Positions 13,878 through 24,715 of a DNA stretch of 64,000 nucleotides are shown in pieces. How positions within the stretch are numbered: position 1 is the first letter of the stretch; each line of letters starts with the position of its first letter. The notes below the pieces were generated by a model. It did no database searches and was not told the DNA's origin. It saw only the letters and a list, made by a program, of their open reading frames with translations. A program made the translations under genes and the position numbers. This stretch comes from Dioscorea cayenensis subsp. rotundata (taxonomy: Eukaryota; Streptophyta; Magnoliopsida; Dioscoreales; Dioscoreaceae): the NCBI RefSeq assembly GCF_009730915.1, contig NC_052482.1, positions 3,658,001 through 3,722,000 of the forward strand, written 5' to 3'.

Positions 13878-14115
13878 CATCATATAATAATTATAATACT
13901 TATATAAATAAATATTTTGTAAATAGGAGTATTTTTTATTAATAAATCTAATCAACATCATATAATAATTATAATACTTATAAGAATACATAAATAAATA
14001 TTTTGTAAATAGGAGTATTTTTTATTAATAAATCTAATCAACATCATATAATAATTATAATACTTATAAGAATACATAAATAAATATTTTGTAAATAGGA
14101 GTATTTTTTTATAAA
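13878..14115. repeat. Tandem repeat of about 78-86 bp, three copies
   Basis: Copies start at about 13878, 13956 and 14042 with catcatataataattataat. Each continues through ttgtaaataggagtatttttt. Copy one lacks the agaatacata piece found in copies two and three. Confidence 0.9.
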
Positions 14116-14642
14116 TAAATTTAATTTAAATTTTGAGAGTAAACTATAATTACTTTTGTTTTGTTTTTGTTTTTTTGTACAAATGTGATGTGCATGCATT
14201 GAATATTGAACATTTAGCTTACACGTCTTAAATATAGGGTGTAAACTGTAAATTAAATTTTACATTCGGAAATCTATTATTACTATCGCGTGCAGTGAAA
14301 CGAAAAACAATTGAATGTTTCATATTCATTTTTACAATAGGACGTTTTTTATATATAATTTTATTTTATTGTTGTGAAGTTGCGGAGATAAAAAAATTTT
14401 CAAAAATAAAAATAAATAAAAAATAAGGGAAAAAAATAAATAATAATAATATAACTAATAAAAGTACAAAATCTAGCATCGTTGGTGTATCTTCTCTGTT
14501 TCCAAGGATTTTTCTTTTCTTTTTTTTTTTCAGCTTTCAATCCTCTCTTTGGGTGCCCTAGCTGAGAGACAACGAAGCCCTTTGCCCACCGAGATCCCAT
14601 TCTCGCAAGTGATCCGGTGGTGGAAACGGCGGCCACGCGATC

Positions 14643-16537
14643 ATGTCCAAGTTTTTGGAGGTCTGATTTTCGTATTTTATTTGTTTGACTTTTGATTTTG
14701 GTTTTTCTTCTTTATCTTCAAATTATGGGAAGCAATTTGGTTGTTTAGTTTTGAATGTTGATTTGTGAGGCTAAAGGTGATAGCTTTGTTGTTCTTCTTT
14801 TGGATATCCATGGATTTATGAAAAACTGCGTTTTTTTAATCGATAGTTTGTTTTTTGAAATTTAGGGTTTCAGTGACAATAGAAAAAAGAAAATTTGTGC
14901 TTGTGTTTGCGTTTGATGTATATTTTTTACAGGTGAAAGCTTATGTTGGTCTTATTCAGGATGTGATTGAATTCAAGAAAATTCATGGTTCTTCTGTAGG
15001 TTTATTTTGGAGAATAAGATTGAAAAAGTATGGTGATTTGCTTTAAGATGTCAGTAGATTTAAGAAGATTGATTGCCCTAGTGACCAATGTAGTTTAGTT
15101 TAGAAATAGAGAGATTAAGCACTTCTTCAGGTTGTTGGTAGCTCTACGAAGATTGATTGTTCTAGTGATCATTCTAGTTTAGAATAGAGACTGGAGGAAA
15201 ATACCAGCTTTTAGGGCCTTAAATTAAGTACCTTTTAGGTTTTTACTTGTATTCCCCGCAGAGATGTTATGAATCTCTTGGTTTGGTTGTTCTAAGATAA
15301 GATGTTAGCTTACATTGTGTCTAGATTTCTCTTCTAAGAAGACTGCTGAGCAATATGATTTATCATTTTATCATATTATGAATTATTTTGCCTATTAGCC
15401 ATCAATAGACTCTAAGTGGTATATGTGTAAACGTTTATGTTGTCTTGATTTATTACTAGTCTTTTTTGTCTTAACTAATGAATTGCTGATTGCATGTTAT
15501 TTTTCTCCAAATATCTTGCGTGGGCATTTTTAGTAGAAGGAATGCTGACCGTTTAAATAAGCTTTGGGTGGGACCTTGATTATCAGAGTGATATGTCATT
15601 TTGTTTATAAATCGATTTTTTTATATTCTTTTGTTTCTAGACTGTTATTGTATCTGAAGTCTATGTTCTTTCTACATGGGCATCAGCAGCCTGTCTAGAG
15701 TCACTAGCACTGTCTTCAGCTGTGATCTAGCTAATTGATATGAATTGTGGTACTTATACTTCAATTTTAGACAGTTTTATTTTTTATAGTTGTTTATATA
15801 CTGGCACTCTAATGCTGCATTGAGCAATCTGATTATGATAGGCAATTCTCATTATTATTTTCATTACTTAATATGACAGAATCTTGGCGGAAGGTACACA
15901 AGTTTGACTTTTTTTTTTCTTTTTTAATGCTTTTCTTATGAATTTTCCTTCCTGAAAGTTCTTCAAACTTTTTTAAATTTCATGACAAATTTTGCTTACT
16001 TATGCACTACACTTGGGCCATTTGGCATGCCAACAGAGATGTAAAGGTAACAAAGATTCGGTCGGAGCATATGCAGTTCAATGTGGAGAATGTTCCAAAT
16101 GGAGGTTTATTCCAACAAAAGAAGAGTTTGAGAGCATCAGACATAATTTTATTGAAAACCCGTGGTACTGCAACAAGAAACCTGGTGTGACTTGTGATGA
16201 TCCCGCTGATTTAGAGTATGACAACACTCGTATCTGGGTTTTTGATAAGCCTAACATCCCTAAGGCACCCCCGAACACTGAGCGGATGTTGATAATGAGA
16301 AGGGATTGCTCAAAAATGGATGCTCATTATATAATGCCAAATGGGAAGAAAGTGAGAAGTGGTGTGGAGGTAGAAAAGTTTCTTGAAGCATATCCTGAAT
16401 ACAAAGGTAAAATTTCCCCATCCAGCTTCTCATTTACCGTTCCAAAGGTTATGGATGAAAGATCTCCTAGAAAGTTTGAAGCGAAAGCTTCTCCCAGTAG
16501 TAACAAGAGGCTGAAGATTTCAACCAAAAAGGAGTAA
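14643..16537 (+). CDS. CW-type zinc finger and methyl-CpG-binding domain protein (plant MBD2/4/12 group)
   Basis: Two coding exons, 14643-14660 (MSKFLE) and 16037-16537, join in phase across a GT-AG intron of about 1.4 kb to give 172 residues. The CW zinc finger is at about residues 17-66: CGECSKWR, then YCNKKPGVTC, with the family's conserved Trp, and ending in DLEYDNTRIWVFDKP. The MBD follows at about 72-130: RRDCSKMDAHYIMPNGKK, then VEKFLEAYPEYK, then FSFTVPKVMDE, which is the end motif of this subgroup. The tail is basic (SSNKRLKISTKKE) and suits a nuclear, DNA-bound protein. The family is known to bind chromatin marks. Methyl-DNA binding is not assured in this subclass. The exon 1 start is chosen because it is the only ATG with a good donor in the right phase. 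Bases 14530-14642 look like the 5' UTR. Confidence 0.85.
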
Positions 16538-17092
16538 TGCTTCTCTTTCGCTGAATAACTAGTTAACGACCCATTCCAATGTGAAAATTTTCAAGCATGA
16601 AAATCTTTTTGTAGAATAATGTCGATAATTCCATGTTTTGTGTATATATAGTTCTGACAGTGCTCGAACGGGTTGTCTGTTTTGGTTTGCTTTGATGTTA
16701 GGGCTTCTGCGATTACAGTTATAATTTTATTGCTGTTGATGCTTTGATGCTTCTGAGTTGTAGTTGGTTTTGGTGATTATTTTCGATTGTTTTCCTTCTT
16801 TTGACATTAGGGTTTGCAACTTTACAGGATTCAAGAATGCATTGACCTTTTTATTCTAATGAATCAGTGATTTTTGAATTTTGGTTGTGTTCTAACAGTT
16901 GTTTCTGAACTTTTGTTTGATCATAAGCACTAATCTTTGCTAGCAGGGAAAGTTGTAATTTTGATTAACCTAAATTTTTACTTGTCTAATATTTGTTAAG
17001 CATCATCATCATCATCACCATCATCGTCATAATATTTCATGATTATGATGATGATGATCATCATCATGATTACGATTATGATCATTATCATT
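16538..17092. other. 3' flank of the MBD gene, with a cat/atg-rich palindromic repeat
   Basis: Up to about 16990 this reads as 3' UTR and downstream sequence. From 16998 to 17092 there are alternating catcat and gatgat runs that can fold on themselves. The phrases cataatatttcatg and attatgatcattatcattg in it recur in the tandem repeat at 24425-24715. Confidence 0.6.
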
Positions 17093-17106
17093 GCTAGTGT
17101 GGGAGA

Positions 17107-17139
17107 CTAGTGTGGGAGACCCGTGCTGATGCTACGGGT
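17107..17139 (-). mobile_element. Helitron-type 3' terminus (hairpin + CTAG)
   Basis: Read on the minus strand this is ACCCGT, a 9-base loop, ACGGGT, ten bases, then CTAG followed by T. A short GC-rich hairpin just before CTRR, with insertion before T, is the Helitron 3' signature. The body would extend to higher coordinates; I could not identify its 5' TC end. The last 13 bases (ctagtgtgggaga) are duplicated at 17094-17106. Confidence 0.55.
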
Positions 17140-17192
17140 TTATATATGAAAGTCATTTCATTTTTTTATTTGTATTTTAAATTTATATGTTA

Positions 17193-18006
17193 TTTTATTT
17201 AGGGGATACGTTTTCTAGGGACGTCCCCAGAATCCATATCTGGGGATGTCCCTAGGAGCTGTTAGATCATTTGATTTAACGGCTCCTATAATGTCCCAAA
17301 AAACCAAACTGAAATTTCAACAAAATTCAAACTTCAAACTCATAATGCTGCAGCCTAAGTCACAAAGGGAAAAAAATCCTTAGATTCCTCAATATCAACA
17401 AAATTCAAACTTTGATTCATATAAACAAGTGCATCAACCAATTAATCAAAAAATAAATAAATAAATAAAGCACATCTTTATAGCAACAATCTCCATCTAA
17501 TAACATCCTGATTTTCACGATAAATATTTCGTCAACAGCGAATCAAATGAAATATTTTTCCATCTCAAAATTAACAGCATTTCAGGAACAAATCAACACC
17601 CAAATCAATCAGAAAAACAATTGTTTAGAGAAAGAAGAACAACAAAAAGAAATTGAAAGAAATTGGTTGATCTATAGAGAGATGGATCTAAACCCTTGAC
17701 ACCGGAGAAGGCGTTGGTGGAGGCAGAGACGGTGGTGGAGGCGTTGGTGGATACGACGGGGAGAAGGCGTTGGTGGAGGCGAAGACAGTGGATGTTGTGG
17801 AGGCGTTGGTGGAATAAGAGACGGTGGTGGAGGTGTTGGTGGAGACGGGGGAGAAGGCCTCCGCCAGGTTTTGGTAAACAGAAATTTCAGTTTGGTTTTT
17901 TGGGACATTATAGGAGCCGTTAGATCAAATGATTTAACGGCTCCTAGGGACGTCCCCAGATATGGATTCTGGGGACGTCCCTAGAAGACGTATCCCCTTT
18001 TATTTA
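17193..18006. mobile_element. Mutator-like TIR element with perfect 9-bp target duplication
   Basis: The element proper is 17202-17997, flanked by ttttattta at 17193-17201 and 17998-18006. Its inverted ends are about 118 bp and nearly identical, starting GGGGATACGT, with a few transitions. Each end contains two smaller palindromes: agggacgtcccc-type text, and tagatcatttgatttaacgg between ggagc/gctcc arms. The core (about 17690-17870) is a run of ggtggaggcg-like units. Long ends plus a 9-bp duplication point to the Mutator superfamily. No transposase is present, so it is non-autonomous. Confidence 0.88.
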
Positions 18007-19052
18007 TTTATTTATTTAATTTTTTTTTAAAAAAAATTAAAAATGTAATAAATATTTCATTTGTTGATAACTTTTATTGGTTAAAAGATATATAGTAAGT
18101 TTGGGAAAAAAACCAGCTATTTTGTAAGGATTTATTCATACATTAATAAATTATAACATAGTTTTCTGTTTTACATTCATGCTCGAAAAGTTGAGTTGTG
18201 ATGGTTTCACCTATTTGATTTATATTCTCAAGTAAGTTAGGAAGTAAGTTAGGAAGAGTTACGTAATTTAACTGAGGTGTCCTTCATATTTACTCAATTT
18301 CATAATTAACTCAAAGGTTATTATTAAAATATTAGTAAACAAAATTACTTGAATTAAATAGAAAAAAGTTGTTCAATTTCTCATCCCCAATTCCAAAGAG
18401 TAACAACAACAGAGAAAAAAGTGCAACAACTCCACTTCATTCATGGTTGTTATTATGGATGTACATCAGATTCAGTGGAGTGTCTAACGTTGTCATTCAT
18501 GGCAACATGAAGGTTGAGGTTGATCAGAGTAACTAATGATGGGATTTTGTGAGATGTAATGGATTTGAGAGACTTCCTGGCATTGTTCTTTGATGAGTCA
18601 ACTCCATGGATCTGATGATGGTTTGGGGTCGACTCTTTGCCTCCCTTCTTATGGCTAGTAGTATTTTCGATCTGTCAAAGAATAATGTATTAGTGAATGT
18701 TTTTCTAAGTAAGCCATGTGAAGATGTTATTTGAGATGATATAAGAAAAAATTATTCTATGCTAACTAATACATAGAATAATTTAGTTTTATATTAGATT
18801 CTCAAGGATAATCACACTAATCAATTTGTTATGCATTTCATTTTGTATTTATTAATCGATATGCAAGTATTATAGTTATATGAAATTTTTCTTTCTTTCT
18901 TTTTTTTTTTTTACATAAATCATGGCTAGGCCAAGATGCATTTGTAGTTCACTTGATATTTTCAAACATAGGTTGAAGTCTTCGACCGGTCAAATTTGTC
19001 TATAATGTTGTTCTTCATTATATCTTTATATGTCAGTAAAAATTACATTGTT
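18007..19052. other. Intergenic, nothing recognised
   Basis: AT-rich. A patch at 18440-18660 is closer to coding base composition (for example cttgcctcccttcttatgg) but has no open frame I can support. Confidence 0.5.
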
Positions 19053-20021
19053 TTAGGAATGTCTGAGCTGCTCAGAGTTCCAATTTAGTTTTAATGCAAC
19101 TTCTTTATGATATGGTTCGTAGTCCTGTAATTTCAGTAAAATTCTAAACAATTAACAATAATTGTCAAGAAACTAAAATTTAGTAAATATTATTAAAAAA
19201 AATTGTAAACATTACTTAGAGTTTCTCAATCAGCTCTTTTGCATTTGAAGCAGAGACAATGATATGCCGTTCAATTGGGTTGATAAAACCTTCTTCCGCA
19301 GCTTGGTCAATGAAAGAAAGTAATGAGTTGTAGTAACCATCAATATTCAGTAATCCGACCTAAAACAAAGAACAAGTTAGACATGTTTTGTTCATAATTT
19401 CCATTGTGTATGTGTACAACTGGTGTTGATTTGCCGGCTTGTTATGTATGCCTAATTGTGCCCAAGTAATTACTTCAAAAAATTCCTCAAGAGTGTCATA
19501 ACCTCATGCATAACAATTTCAATTAAGATTAATGAGTATTTTTTTTTTTTTTTTGTATTTTGGTTATTTATGTCAAGAACATTAAAATATAATGATTTGT
19601 GAGAGGATTTGTGTTCTTTTGCATAATGAATGATAAAAGAATGATAACAAAATAAAATAATGGTAGCGAGCATATAATAAATATGAAATGTTTGTTTATG
19701 CACTAACCAGGTAAAGCAATAAAGGCATCAAAATTGTGAGCCATCTTTGCTTTCCTTTGGTGCATGTCTGCAACTGGTTTTACTTCTCTCATAGTGATGC
19801 CAGTGATCTGACAAATTCACAAACCAATATATTACTGAAGAGGCATTAGTATTTGTGGTTTGAGTTTTTGTTTTTGAAGAGTTTGTCATAAAATTCAATA
19901 TTTGTTTTTCATACCTCTTTATCCATTAGGGCTTCGGGAATGATACTGAATATATGGGGGAAAAATGTTAATATCTTAAGTTTTTTTTTTTAAATGAATG
20001 GCCTTTTAATAATTTTTTCAA

Positions 20022-20081
<60 letters not shown>

Positions 20082-20444
20082 CATACCCAAGAACATGTCT
20101 TCCACCATCAAAGACAGTTTGAGATATCAAGCCCATTAATCCAATATTGCCTCCTTCATATACTATATTAATGTTTTTCACCACCTGAAAGAATTTGCTA
20201 TGTTATTTAAGGTATTTCTAGTTGAGCACATAGAAATGAATAGGCTATATGATTATAAGAACAATAATAGAGAAAAATGATGGAAAGGAAGAGAGAGTGA
20301 TGAAAAGTGCAATTAAAATTAAGTAAAAGGAGGAAGCCAAACCAGTTCTTTGCCCAAATCAATGGCTGCATCTTGGTAAATTTTTTTCTTCCCTAGGTTA
20401 CTACCGCAAAAAACACAAATTGTCTTGAATTTGGATGTACTCAT
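19053..20444 (-). pseudogene. LOG: LOG-type cytokinin riboside 5'-monophosphate phosphoribohydrolase, decayed copy
   Basis: LOG enzymes release active cytokinin bases from nucleotides in the cytosol. All seven exons of the plant gene can be traced: 20343-20444 (start [16 protein letters not shown]), 20087-20184, 19915-19945, 19708-19807 (with [10 protein letters not shown]), 19435-19505, 19216-19359 and 19053-19124, with phases that fit throughout. Four lesions are visible. The acceptor of exon 5 reads AT instead of AG. The catalytic PGGxGTxxE motif reads GGYDT, so Gly became Asp. The donor of exon 5 is GC. The last codon of exon 6 is TAA, placed before a normal donor, so the 23-residue exon 7 (DYEPYHKEVALKLNW...) is cut off. 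An AG three bases inside exon 5 could rescue splicing, but it would delete one Gly of the motif. Expression is possible; catalysis is unlikely. Confidence 0.85.
20022..20081. repeat. (AAT)n microsatellite in LOG intron 2
   Basis: About 20 uninterrupted aat units immediately downstream (minus-strand sense) of LOG exon 2. Confidence 0.95.
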
Positions 20445-20771
20445 TATCTTTCTTTTGTTTTGCTTTACTAACATTGCAAATTACATTAAATCATCATAAG
20501 GAAAGATAACTTAAAGCTGTAACTATAATATGTTTTTTTATTGCTAAAAAAAGAACAAATAGGTTGACAATTGAACAATAATAATAAGGAAGGATGAATA
20601 AAAGAGAATCTTGGAATTGTAGGGAAATTAGGCTGATGATATGTATTTTTGTTGGAGTGTTACCATGTTTGATCTAGGAGGCTGATGATTGTTTGGGAAG
20701 ATGACTGTATTTCTATCAGGTGTTATATATATACATTGCTTTTGGGATAGCTACTATTACCTTAGAAATGC

Positions 20772-20825
<54 letters not shown>

Positions 20826-22791
20826 TTGCCTTGTGTTGTTTTTCTTTGGTTAATTTTTTATATTATTTTTTTTTTATGTTTAGTTAAAGATATTCATCAT
20901 ATTTTGTCAGATTTTTTTAAAAGAAGTGTAGATTTGTTTTCAATTAGTATTTTTTTTAGAAAAAAAATGTAAGTTAAAATGTTAAAATTATGATAAAATC
21001 CAAAAGAAGACAGATTAAAAAAAGATCATACTTTCCAAAAAAGTGGTGTGACTAGATCCTAATAACAACTGCATCTATATCAGGAAGACATTCCCTGCAT
21101 ATAAATTCTATAAGCAAACATCCAATGTATCAAAACTTACGCCATGATTATCTCTAATTCCTTCTTATAAATCACTAATTATTGGTTTCCTCGGATGCAT
21201 TCTACATAGAAATTTTATATGATTCGTCTTCTATATACTTAATCTTTCCCGAAAGGATAAAGGAATGTCAAGTCCATCATTTTATTCATATCAGTAACAT
21301 AGAAAATTTACTTATGTTCTCTATAGTAGTAACTGATGGTGACACTAAGAACACAATTATTAAGCTCAACACATATTGAACATATCCACCAAATACATCT
21401 CAGTTCATGGTTTCTTATAAAGCTCTAACAAATCTGAAACTCACATCCTTAAAATACCATAAATCTCATGATTTCTATCAAAAATGAAATGTTCTCTACA
21501 TAAACAATTGTTGGCCATAATTGAAGAATAAAAGAACTTGACTATTCCCTCCTTAACCAAATTACCAAAAAGACAATTTTCAACAGTTCAAACTATCATA
21601 TAAAAAATTAATAAATAATCAAGAGGAATCAAACAAAGAAATAAATTCAATTGCACAATAATCAAGACCAATAACGACAAAGTAACTCAGCAAAGCTTCC
21701 TTTTTTTTCCCAGAGGATCCGCTCAAGCATTCAATCAAACACGTCATTTGCCTATCTAAATCTAATTCGTAAATCAAGGCCGGGCCCAAATGAAACCCTT
21801 ATTTATTTATTTAGTTATTTATTTGAAAACAATAAAAAGAAATAACAGAAACCAAATTAAATACACAAACATAAAGTTGTTTTCTTTCAGAATTATAAAT
21901 ACTTATTTACATTCAGAATTATTAATAACGTTAAAAATGGCCGTATATAATTTTTTTTTTTTTGGATCAATATCTATGGCATACATATCTATAGTATAAA
22001 ACATAAGAAAATGATTGTGGACACAGTATAAGAGAATAAAAGTTAGAGACAATCATCACGTGTACAATCTAATACTTGAAATGATGGCTATCTTGACTCT
22101 AATGTCTACATCATCTATTCTTTTAAAGTTATATTCATATATGATTTCAACAAGAATAGGGTTTCTGACAAAAATGCATTTATTATTCCTATGAGCCTCA
22201 TATTTAGCAAAATCTTGACTTCCTCGGCTTCAACAACAATAAAAGAAATCAATGTTGATTAATAATGTCACAAGGCAACTGGTGTTTTTTGCCGTTACGT
22301 GATTTGTTCTTCCTATTTTCATTTAATAAATAAAGTATATAATAAATTTATATAGTATGATTCCATCTCTTACACGTGATCTCTCTCTAACACATTTGAT
22401 CCTCTTGTTTCACATATCACATATCCTCTCTCTCTCACGTGCTCCATTTTTATATTTTTATAATCCAACTCATTTGGCTTATTGAATTTTTTTTGTGAAA
22501 TTCACTATTGATGATGATAAAAAAAAGTAGACTCACATTGCTTTAATCATGGCTTCTCAATTAATTTCAATGCAATACATCATAATTAAAAACAGCATGC
22601 AGCAAATGGTGATCATCATGGCTCCTCAATCATCATATAACACATATATATATATATATATAATGTAACAAATAAAATAATCAAATAAAATATACAAAAT
22701 TATTTTTAATGTCTATACATGTATGAACACCAATATAAGAACTCTTAAAATCGAATCAAAACAAAAACTAAACATAAAAAAACGAAACTAA
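20445..22791. other. Intergenic upstream of LOG, no gene seen
   Basis: Holds a compound microsatellite, (TA)n then (GA)n, at 20771-20822. The rest is AT-rich without exons. Around 22480-22640 the text ttttgtgaaattcactattgatga and agcatgcagcaaatggtga belongs to a dispersed repeat seen again at 23900-24130 and 24300-24380. Confidence 0.55.
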
Positions 22792-23254
22792 TCTATATAT
22801 ACTATTAAAGTAGATATATAATCTATTTCGAGAGTGTTTCAAGGAACAATCTTAATTTTTTTATAACATTTAAGTTTTTATTTATATTACTTATAATATT
22901 AATAATTAAAAAATATTAACTACACTTAATTATTTATGCAATAATTGTCCATAAGACTTTTGAAATCCAAGGTATAAAATAGTTGTTTAGATGTATAATC
23001 TCAGGTTTCAAGGAACAATTTTAATTTTTTATAACATTTAAGTTTTATTTATACTACTTATAATATTAATAATTGAAAAAAATAATTATACCTAATTATT
23101 TATGCAATAAATGTCCATAAGACCTTTGAAATCCAAAGTATAAAATAATTTTTATGGAGGAGTTGCTTAATTATATTATTTTATGTATAATATCGCCTCA
23201 AAACTCCTAACAAAATTTTAACAACTCTGATGCGAAGCCGGGGAGAATGCCTAG
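22792..23254 (+). mobile_element. Non-autonomous Helitron-like element
   Basis: Starts TCTATATATACTATTAAAG after an A and ends ...GAATGCCTAG before a T, matching the A|TC...CTAG|T rule for Helitrons. The hairpin before CTAG is weak. Inside, about 155 bp is duplicated: tttcaaggaacaat...taacatttaag at about 22838 and again at 23004. No protein is encoded. The call rests on the two ends only. Confidence 0.5.
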
Positions 23255-24424
23255 TAAAAGTAAATAAATCAGTATTTCAGTTCTGCCAAAAGACAACAAA
23301 CCCTAGAAATTCCGATCCGATGGAGATCGAACAACGTTCTAATTAGTGTCCTCAGGATTAAGAGACTGGTTTGAGGTGCATCTGTGAAAAGCCTGCCGCC
23401 ATTGCCAAGGATACCGTTGTGGTGCCGGAGGCAGCGAAACTTACGTCGTTAGTGAATGGTACCAAGTTGTTTATGACCAAAACAAATAAATATTCATGAA
23501 TGGAAAAATAAAATAAAAACCATAAAAAATACTGATTTCATTGTAACATTGCAAAGTAATCTTTGATAACCAAAGAAGGGGTACACCGGATGTGTGTTTC
23601 TGGCGGGTGACATTAGAGGGGTTCCGTCCCGTTGATAGCGAGTCACAGAGCTTATCCAATTGCACAGTTTGCGATCCATCATGCTATTTCTGTTCCCTTA
23701 TGTGGGAGTCGTTTGAGCTTGAGAGGTGACGGCGCCGGCGATGACTTGACCTTTGGAGATTGAGAAGCGGATGGAGGAAGAAAGGTGGAAAAAAATGGTT
23801 AGGTTGGAATGTGAGGCGACTAGGTTAAAATTTTTTTATATTTATAATTCATTTCTTTTACCTATTTGTTTATTATATATATATATATATATTTATTATT
23901 TTTGTGAAATTTGCTATTGATGAATATGTTAGACAAGAAAAAGTTAGGCTTCCATCCCTTCAAGACTCATCAATCCATTCCAATTCAATATATCATAATA
24001 ATTTTTTTAAAAAAAAATTAAACAAACACCAATCGGCATGCACCAAATGGCGGCTAGTATCATAATAAATTTTTTGAAAAAAATTACAAAAAACACCAAT
24101 CGGCACACACCAAATGGCGGCTAGGTTGGAATGTGAGGGGCTAGGTTAACATTTTCTATATATATATAAAAATTAAACATAAAAGGGATAAAGTGACCCA
24201 TTTTCGCATCAACTGTCCGGCAATAGGGAATAAAAAAAAAACAAAATCATAAACAAATGTTTAAAAGAGTTAAGGCTCACATCCTGTAATTATGTGCCTC
24301 ATCAATCAATTTTATTATAATAACAATAATTAAAAAAATTTTCAAAATCACCAATTGGCATGCTCCAAATGGCGTGTAAAGGCTTTAAGGAGATAAACTT
24401 TATATTATGTATGTATATATATAT
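23255..24424. repeat. Dispersed-repeat patchwork with a GC-rich unassigned island
   Basis: The island 23290-23780 looks genic in composition (cctgccgccattgccaagg, gacggcgccggcgatgac) but neither strand gives a frame I recognise. From 23800 on, phrases are duplicated. ggttggaatgtgaggcgactaggtta at about 23806 returns near 24122. caccaatcggcatgcaccaaatggcgg at about 24032 returns near 24088 and, altered, near 24346. Confidence 0.6.
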
Positions 24425-24715
24425 AATTGTACTATTTGCACATTGGCCCACTTTTAGGAGGTATCATTCCAAATTTGTGTTGCTATTTTCATCATCATCA
24501 TAATATTTCATGGTTTTGATTATGATCATTATCATTGTGATTGTACTATGTGCACATTGGCCCACTTTTAGGAGGTATCATTCCAAATTTGTGTTGCTAT
24601 TTTCATCATCATCATAATATTTCATGGTTTTGATTATGATCATTATCATTGTGATTGTACTATGTGCACATTGGCCTACTTTTAGTTGATATCATTCCAA
24701 ATTTGTGTTACTAGT
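24425..24715. repeat. Tandem repeat of about 115 bp, 2.5 copies
   Basis: Copies start at about 24425, 24540 and 24654 with attgtactat and contain cacattggcccacttttagg, then a catcatcat run and attatgatcattatcattgtg. The third copy stops after about 60 bases. The first two are nearly identical, so the duplication is recent. Confidence 0.92.

Noticed and set aside
14855-15046. Plus-strand frame with VKAYVGLIQDVIEFKKIHG as an extra MBD-gene exon
   Set aside because: Exon 1 and exon 2 already join in phase without it and it has no CW or MBD similarity; kept as intron.
16998-17092. Alternating cat/atg palindromes as a regulatory hairpin or terminator
   Set aside because: Shared with another repeat locus at 24.4 kb, so better explained as dispersed repeat.
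17672-17908. Proline-rich minus-strand frame
   Set aside because: By-product of the ggtggaggcg repeat in the Mutator-like element core.
19990-20184. Small frame with a run of tyrosines
   Set aside because: Tyr run is translation of the (AAT)n microsatellite in an intron; only its first half is LOG exon 2.
24425-24715. Possible CRISPR-like array
   Set aside because: Units are directly adjacent with no unique spacers, and this is a plant nuclear genome.
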